This document shows, in pieces, positions 56,801 to 64,000 of a DNA stretch of 64,000 nucleotides. A program made the position numbers and the translations under genes. The stretch comes from Phlegmacium glaucopus (Eukaryota > Basidiomycota > Agaricomycetes > Agaricales > Cortinariaceae): positions 214,478 through 278,477 of the forward strand of contig MU130622.1 in assembly GCA_015039465.1 (NCBI GenBank), written 5' to 3'. The notes below the pieces were generated by a model, which made no database searches, had not been told where the DNA came from, and saw only the letters and a list, made by a program, of their open reading frames with translations. Each line of letters begins with the position of its first letter. Position 1 is the stretch's first letter.

Positions 56801-57509
56801 GACTTACCCCGTATACTCTGGATTCATCGAAATAGCCAGTGACTCGGAAACTGTACATGTCTCTTACCTTGGTTTGCTCGGGAACTTGAGAGACAAACAA
56901 GTCATCGATACTACAGACGTCGTCCTCGGATATACGCTCCCAGCTATTATAAATGCCACTCAATCTCCTCAGGTTGATCCTACAAATTATACGTTTGTGG
57001 GTACGGATTACCCTTCCCTAGTCTACAGGTTTGTTCAAAATTCCCCCATTTATGACTACCGTTAGACCTCCACTGACTCTTTTTTTTTGAATGGGCAGAT
57101 TGGTCTTTGGATCACCAGCTGTAGATGTTGACCTAGTTGAAGCTGCCACTACCACTAGCAGTGTCTCCAGCGGCTCGTTTGCTGGGGTCAACGTTCTCGG
57201 TTCCCTCCAGTCATTTGACTATATTCCGCGTAATAACGAGGTAAAAAGCTCTTTTCTTTCTTCCGTTTGTGACTAGCTATTCAATCTTTCTCTCTTTTTT
57301 TTTTTATAAAAAAGGACCTGTCAGGAGCCGGAAACCCCTTCAACCCTCTCAATATTACGACTCCCACATTCGCTAATAAGACCGTTATTCCGAACGGTTC
57401 CTACCGTGTCCTCATTCGTGCACTCAGGGTTACGGGAGACCCCCAGAGTGAAAAGGATTATGAAACTTGGTTGAGTCCTATTGTTGGAATACAAGCCAAG
57501 TCCCAGTGA
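53832..57509 (+). CDS. Subtilisin-like serine protease (S8) with PA domain, copy 2
   Basis: Starts at ATG 53832 with [20 protein letters not shown], a signal peptide. Exons then give the catalytic Asp ([12 protein letters not shown], about 54605-54640), the catalytic His (GHGTHVAG, about 54795-54815), the PA insert ([20 protein letters not shown]), the catalytic Ser ([18 protein letters not shown], about 56180-56230) and a C-terminal Fn3-like region ending [17 protein letters not shown] at 57509. Exon structure and sequence closely follow the inverted copy at 22332-26086. Differences are scattered substitutions (for example DCDGHGTH here, NCNGHGTH there). Both copies look functional. The propeptide is shorter here, where copy 1 has extra residues around HFSDIHTAPQTLS. 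Confidence 0.85.
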
Positions 57510-57818
57510 ATCTTTTCGAGGGGGGGGTTTGTTTGTTTACACTCTTTTTAAGTATTACATCCGTCGTTTATGTTACATTCGTTTTTTTGGTTATTTTAAA
57601 CGTGGACTTCTCCAAACGTCACTTTGTGAGGCTCTACCTGGTTTAACACAGCACCCATGGAATTCCACCAGAAGCGGAGATATAGACGGTGTTATCAAAG
57701 TACCGAAAGGTTAATCTCCGAGCGAGCGGATCACCTGACTGGTTAAATACTATGTGCTGAATCATCGGATGTGCAACTCTCACCATTTCATATTGTGATC
57801 ACTTGCAGGTCTGATAAT
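57510..57818. other. Short intergenic spacer
   Basis: Holds the 3' end of subtilase copy 2 and the promoter of the F-box gene. G7 and T tracts near 57522-57550. Nothing else visible. Confidence 0.4.
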
Positions 57819-59842
57819 ATGACTCAAACTCACCGACCCAATTCACTAGGGGCACCGTTTGCTATGGCTCATGGTGATCTACTCATTGAGATTGCTCTGT
57901 TCTTGGAAACTCGTGTGGATATCCTTAACTTCTGTCTTACGGTACGTCCACTCTGTTTAAATGGTCCTGTTCAATCCAATGATACCAACCCTCAGTCACA
58001 ATATGTCTTTTCAAATGTTTCCCCCGTCCTTTACGAGACCGTCCTATTGCAGTCTGCTGAGCAGTGCTCTGTTACCCTTGGCATGCTACAAAGACGCTTC
58101 GACATTGCCCGACATGTACGAGAGCTTATTATCAGACCACAAGCAAAGTACCACAACCATTTCAACGCTTTCGACAACGCTACGGTATCTTCGGTTGTAC
58201 GACAAGTCGCAGGTGCAATGTGTTTGGATGCCTTGGCAAAATTTGAATGGGATGCAGAAGACATGCCTTTTTTTGAGGACATGTGGTTTGCCTTGCGCCT
58301 CGGGTGCGTTTCAAGAGCCATGTTAGCCTTAGCAGCGGATATGAGCTCATATATCCTGCAATGCGATGCAGGTGTCCCCAATTGAGATATGTAGGCACTT
58401 CAATTGGGTCACGCCTTCCCAATCTTAACAGCCACGTGTGTTTACTTCCTATCGAGTCGTGTGCCCTATATTGAATAACTTCCAGTTCTTCGATTTCCGA
58501 GACCTGAAGGGGTTTTCCCTAAGCCTTAAAGCTGGGTTCTACGACAGTCATGTCGACATCTTCCTAGAAGGTCAGTCGTTGTATGCGTCCTTCAAGCTTC
58601 GTCTTTGGGATTTATACTCACATTCCTCAGAAGACCAGCCTGTCTTCGTCAAAATATGGGACATGTTGATTCGTCGATGCCCACACTTGGAGGAATTGAC
58701 CATCGATGGTTTATCTGTAGTGCCGGCTGATATCCACCTTTTAGTCGAGGGCAGATGGCCTGCTCTCAAAAAGTTGGCCTTAGGCGACATTTCTATTGAT
58801 TGGTTCCCGAGGTCGCTGAATCCTGTAGAAAAGCGGCCTTTCGTCGCTTTTCTCGAGGCTCACCCGTATTTGGAGTCCCTTAGCCTATCAAGGCACACAG
58901 TCCAACCCAACCATTTCGCCCTGTTGGATCCTGCGTCTCTTAATCGTCTGACTTCATTTTCCGGCACGCACCAACTGCTGCAAGCTCTTCCTCACATTCA
59001 CCATTTGATAAAGTCGCTGACGATATGTGATCCCGTGGAAACTCGCGACATGTCTGTCCCAGCTATTGCCAGCCTACTCCGAGAATTAACTTCGCTTACA
59101 AATCTCAAAATCGCTTTCACCCTCCATTCGATGTACGATAGCGGAAATCTCCTCCGCTCTCTCATACACTCCTGCCCCAGGTTGCGCCACCTCGACTTGA
59201 CCTGTGGTCACAAACCTTCTTTCCAGCTCGTGCGCACCCTTTTTGTTCTTATTCTCTTCATGTCCTGATTTTTCTGCTAAGGATACATTCGCCAAAGCTA
59301 TTCGTGGCTTTCCAAAACTTCGTACTCTACACCTTGCCATCGTCAAATATCCAGGAGATGAAACACTTGCTTCTGGTGCTATCCGAATCGCCAGGAATAA
59401 CCCACATCTCCACTGCTTTTCTCTGGCATTCATACCTCCTGTCTACCCCGTTCCCCTTCCATTTTCTATGTCATACCGGCCATTCTTCATCCCTTTTCCC
59501 ACGTTTGCGTTTGGTTCATTCAAGGTATCCTGCGACGAGCACGGACTTCCTGTTATTCTCTCGGCTGTAGAGAACTGCAAATTTCATTGGCCCTGGGGGT
59601 TCGGCGTTTCTTCATGTTCCAGAAAATACATCAAGGATTTGCGTCCTAATTCTGGAAGCAGGAAAGCAGGCTTCCTTGGGATTTTAAGCCTGATTATCGA
59701 GCAATCATCGGCTGGTGAAGAGATTCGACTCATTCTCTTCTGTACTTTTTTAGCATTCCTTGCTGCATGTGGGATATCAGCCAATGGGGTGAACAGGCAG
59801 TCAAGGTTAGCGCTAGCAAACCCGGAATACTTAGAGTACTAG
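57819..59842 (+). CDS. F-box/LRR-type protein
   Basis: Five exons (57819-57941, 57996-58303, 58372-58435, 58486-59229, 59282-59842) join in frame to 599 residues. The N-terminus HGDLLIEIALFLETRVDILN is an F-box-like helix pair that would bind Skp1 in an SCF ubiquitin ligase. Leucine-rich segments follow: CPHLEELTIDGLSVVPADIH, WPALKKLALGDISI, HPYLESLSLSRH, LTSLTNLKIAF, CPRLRHLDLTCG and FPKLRTLHLAIVKYPGDE. The end has SCDEHGLPVILSAVENCKFH and WPWGFGVSS, a pattern I associate with a large agaricomycete F-box expansion. The target is unknown. The last exon ends in an unusual hydrophobic stretch (LILFCTFLAFLAACGIS). Confidence 0.78.
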
Positions 59843-60331
59843 TAGTCTTTCAATCAGTTGTCGTACTTTTGTTATTAATTTATTTTGGGTATATATTTTG
59901 TATTCTCATGTATACATGTAGAGATACCCTTGTTGAGGCCATGAAAGACGGTTGATTTTGATGAGTTGAGAAATGTGAAACTATACCACCACCACCACTG
60001 ACAGTGTTCGGGACTAATACATAAACTTTGATTACAGATTACTGCGAATACAACTCACAATAGCCTAAAGAATGATTCTACACAATAGCGAAACAAACCG
60101 TCATGACTTGGAGGATAGATGACGTCTACGATAACAAAAGAACGCGATTAATACCTGTAGAGTTAGATATGCGTTTATATGCGTCATGGTTCCATTTTGA
60201 TCCCAATAATTTGAAAAAAATGGGTTTATGAGGGGGAAAAGGGTTTTGCAAATTTTAGAGTTTAAAAAAAGATGGCAGGAATAAAAAATGCGGAGAGCGA
60301 TGAAAGTGTCAAGTTGGCGTAACGAGTATAA
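59843..60331. other. Convergent 3' intergenic region
   Basis: Between the stops of the F-box gene and the methyltransferase gene. A CCACCACCACCACTG microsatellite near 59987-60000 and A/T tracts; no supported gene. Confidence 0.45.
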
Positions 60332-61925
<1,594 letters not shown>

Positions 61926-62181
61926 GATAAAAAGATCTGACAAAAAGGGATCGATGGGGAGGACACAGCAAAGGCAAATTTTCCAACTTTAAAAAAATTA
62001 AAAAATTAAACGCGTCTTCCCACGTGCAGATATATCATGTGACTGTCGGTAAGCATCGACCGCACGTGCGGCATTGCCTTTTGGGCTGACTATAATCTAA
62101 GACTCACTTTGCAGCTTCTCCTCCCGCAGCACCTATATCAGTATACTGCGCCTTATACGTGTTCATTTAATTCATCTCGGA
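61926..62181. promoter_or_regulatory. Divergent promoter region, HMT1 and BRI3-like gene
   Basis: The 256 bp between two divergent start codons. It contains two CACGTG-related sites (CCACGTGC near 62019 and GCACGTGC near 62072) and an A/T tract (TTAAAAAAATTAAAAAATTAAA) near 61989-62010. No TATA box is clear. Confidence 0.45.
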
Positions 62182-62803
62182 ATGATAATTGACTCTGACC
62201 ACAACGACTCTGTCATGGTATGTACTATGCGAACGCACTGTTGACGCTCTTCCTCACAGTTGATTCTTATTGTACAGGAACAAGCGCCTAAAACACCTCA
62301 GGATAGTCCACCTTCATACGACTACGCAACTGAAAGTTGTGAGGACTTCTTTTCTTTTCCCTATAGAAGTATTCTCATCGTTTCTTAGCTTCTTCCCAAG
62401 GGAATGTTGGGAAACCGAAACCAGATTCAAGTCATGATCAGCCATTGCTCATACCACACCATCTACCGGAATCATACACCACCCAACCATTACCTACGCC
62501 TTCTCCAATGGTCTACAATTACCTGAACCCGGTGTCGGGAGAACGAGTCATTTCTCTTCTACCCCCAAACCACCCAGAGATGGTTTGTCTTCAATCCGGA
62601 TCGCATGTACCCCATACTCAGTACGGTTTGCTTGGTGAGCATATAATCATCACAATATTTATCCTATTGGACCTGAATTGTCTTTGTCAGGCCTGTTGTT
62701 AGCCGTGTTCTGGTTTCCTCTCGGCATCGGCCTTTGTCTGCTGGATCGCAGAGTCAGATGTTCTCGATGCGGTCTTGTTATTGAGGATGGTATTTGCAAT
62801 TAA
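62182..62803 (+). CDS. BRI3-like small membrane protein
   Basis: Four exons (62182-62217, 62278-62338, 62389-62634, 62691-62803) join in frame to 151 residues. The N-terminus is Pro/Ser-rich with a PPSYDYATE motif of the PPxY-like type. The conserved core is NYLNPVSGERVISLLPPNHP, EMVCLQSGSHVPHTQYGLLG, then a hydrophobic segment LLLAVFWFPLGIGLCLLDRR and a CSRCG...C zinc-binding-like end. This matches brain protein I3 (BRI3)/LITAF-like proteins of endosomal or lysosomal membranes. Fungal function unknown. All introns follow GT-AG and keep frame. Confidence 0.8.
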
Positions 62804-63427
62804 ATGATATTGTTCTTTTTTGTTACATTTATGCCCTTTTTTCTTCTTTCGTTTGTGTCACGGACTTGTATATCTTGCCACCTTTCAGTTTCCTTATTGT
62901 ATACCGGCGTTGGAAGCCAGAAGTAGCTACTTTAGATGTGGCACGTAAACTCACATCCTCCAGTTTCCTTATACTTATGTATGAGTCGACTACATATTTT
63001 TCTGGATGATCGGTACTACCTCGAGAATGCTGGAGTGTCACGACGATTGCATGAAGTAATGATACTTCGTTTGATTCGACCTGAGGTATACAATTCAGTG
63101 CTACCGCATCTTGCAAATTTTGCCGGCGGTATCGACGGACCGTCGGAGAAACAAAATCCAGTTCGGCCGGGCATCACCGGGATTACGGACTCGGAGGCTC
63201 GGGACAATACCCTCAACGAGACGAAGGTGTTGAAGTGTATAACGGTTAGTGGCCACCAGCGTCGTGCCATGGAGACCCCCGAATACAGGCGGCCTGCATT
63301 TTGGTAACATTCAAGGCTGGCGAAGCGTCACTGGGCGACGAATTTGGATAGTTTTGATTAATATTTTCAATCTGCCAGTGAGCTACGAGTACAATTACAT
63401 ATTTGTGATAAAGTCGGTGTCAATATC
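62804..63427. other. Intergenic spacer
   Basis: No supported gene. Short frames on both strands (up to 123 residues) lack recognisable motifs. Confidence 0.4.
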
Positions 63428-63991
63428 TCAATTGATAAAGATGTCGTCTTCATCGTCCGAGCAGGCTTCACCTTCAACCTCTTGCACAGGATTAACCTTT
63501 TCAACTTCGTAGTCGTCATAACCCATTGTCCCTGGAGAAGGACCAGTTTCATCATCTCCGGCCCAGTGATAGGATGCTGATCCAGCTTCAAAAAACGGCT
63601 TTAATTGAAGAATAGCGGGTTTCTTGTCGTCCCTCGCCTCATCTAATAGACCACGAGATGCCAAAAGCTGCTTGAATACACTGGGACCATCTGGAACTAT
63701 CTCGGGATTAAAGACCTTTGACGAACATCCAATAACATCAACCCAGTAACAAGGGTGCGCTTTGCGTATCGGGTCTCTCTTGTCCACGGGACGAACTCTG
63801 CCGCTAGTTTTATAGACCTCCTCGTGTCGGCGCGCTTTGACCTTATGTGGCGAGGTTGGAAGATGTCTGTTGCTCGTCGGCACGTTTGCCTTGGATGAAC
63901 CGGCATCGGTTGTAGTAGCGGCAGTTTTAGACGGCGCCTTGACGGAAAACTGAAAAACAAGTACAAAATATGGTGTTTGCTTCTTGCTCAT
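63428..63991 (-). CDS. Uncharacterised basic/acidic protein near the window edge
   Basis: A single open frame of 187 residues from ATG 63991 to the stop at 63428. After a short hydrophobic start (YFVLVFQFSV) comes a basic, Lys/Arg-rich region (SPHKVKARRHEEVYK), a central block HPCYWVDVIGCSSKVFNPEI with RGLLDEARDDKKPAILQLKP, and an acidic tail (EACSDDEDDIFIN). I recognise no family. The start lies 9 bases from the window end, so the protein may begin further upstream or have another exon. Confidence 0.5.
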   Translation of the reverse strand: MSKKQTPYFVLVFQFSVKAPSKTAATTTDAGSSKANVPTSNRHLPTSPHKVKARRHEEVYKTSGRVRPVDKRDPIRKAHPCYWVDVIGCSSKVFNPEIVPDGPSVFKQLLASRGLLDEARDDKKPAILQLKPFFEAGSASYHWAGDDETGPSPGTMGYDDYEVEKVNPVQEVEGEACSDDEDDIFIN

Positions 63992-64000
63992 TCTGTCGTC

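Overview
The window is eukaryotic and almost certainly from an agaricomycete (mushroom-forming) basidiomycete. Genes are split by many short GT-AG introns of about 45-110 nt. Promoters and intergenic gaps are compact on both strands. The gene families (DUF6532, a C-terminal fragment of a Plavaka/KDZ-type transposon protein, F-box/LRR, NB-ARC-TPR STAND proteins, S8 subtilases with a PA domain, SRPK-like kinases, a BRI3-like protein) are typical of Agaricales. I cannot name the species. I see no CRISPR array, bacterial operon, convincing tRNA or rRNA.

Layout. 0-7 kb is repeat-rich: a 52-bp tandem repeat, a DUF6532 gene, a 1-kb foldback element, an LTR-like repeat and a frame-broken transposon protein. 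7-20.9 kb is a dense gene block: a kinase-like/PHD protein, a CHZ1-type histone chaperone, a seven-helix receptor, the RNase P subunit RPR2 (with decayed copies of its own 3' exons behind it), an MBIP-like protein and a HAC1/XBP1-type bZIP whose coding sequence switches frame in the middle. 22.3-26.1 kb holds a secreted-type subtilase on the minus strand; its close paralog lies in inverted orientation at 53.8-57.5 kb. 27.5-32.7 kb holds a small unknown gene and an NB-ARC protein with a 15-unit TPR array. 32.7-41.8 kb is a transposon graveyard (hAT-like elements, two solo LTRs with perfect target duplications, two more copies of the LTR-like repeat). From about 29.6 to 41.8 kb CpG is strongly depleted, and this stretch includes the NB-ARC/TPR exon. 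41.9-64 kb returns to CpG-normal genic DNA: a broken SRPK-like kinase, a 1,534-residue protein with seven hydrophobic segments and a huge disordered tail, an acyl-protein thioesterase, a pterin-carbinolamine-dehydratase-like protein, subtilase copy 2, an F-box/LRR protein, the arginine methyltransferase HMT1/PRMT1, a BRI3-like membrane protein and one unknown acidic protein.

Themes. RPR2, HMT1 and CHZ1 serve core RNA and chromatin functions. The bZIP is the expected effector of the unfolded protein response. The two subtilases, two candidate receptors, NB-ARC/TPR protein and F-box protein are the accessory, environment-facing part. All exon joins were made by eye; gene spans run from start to stop codon and include introns.
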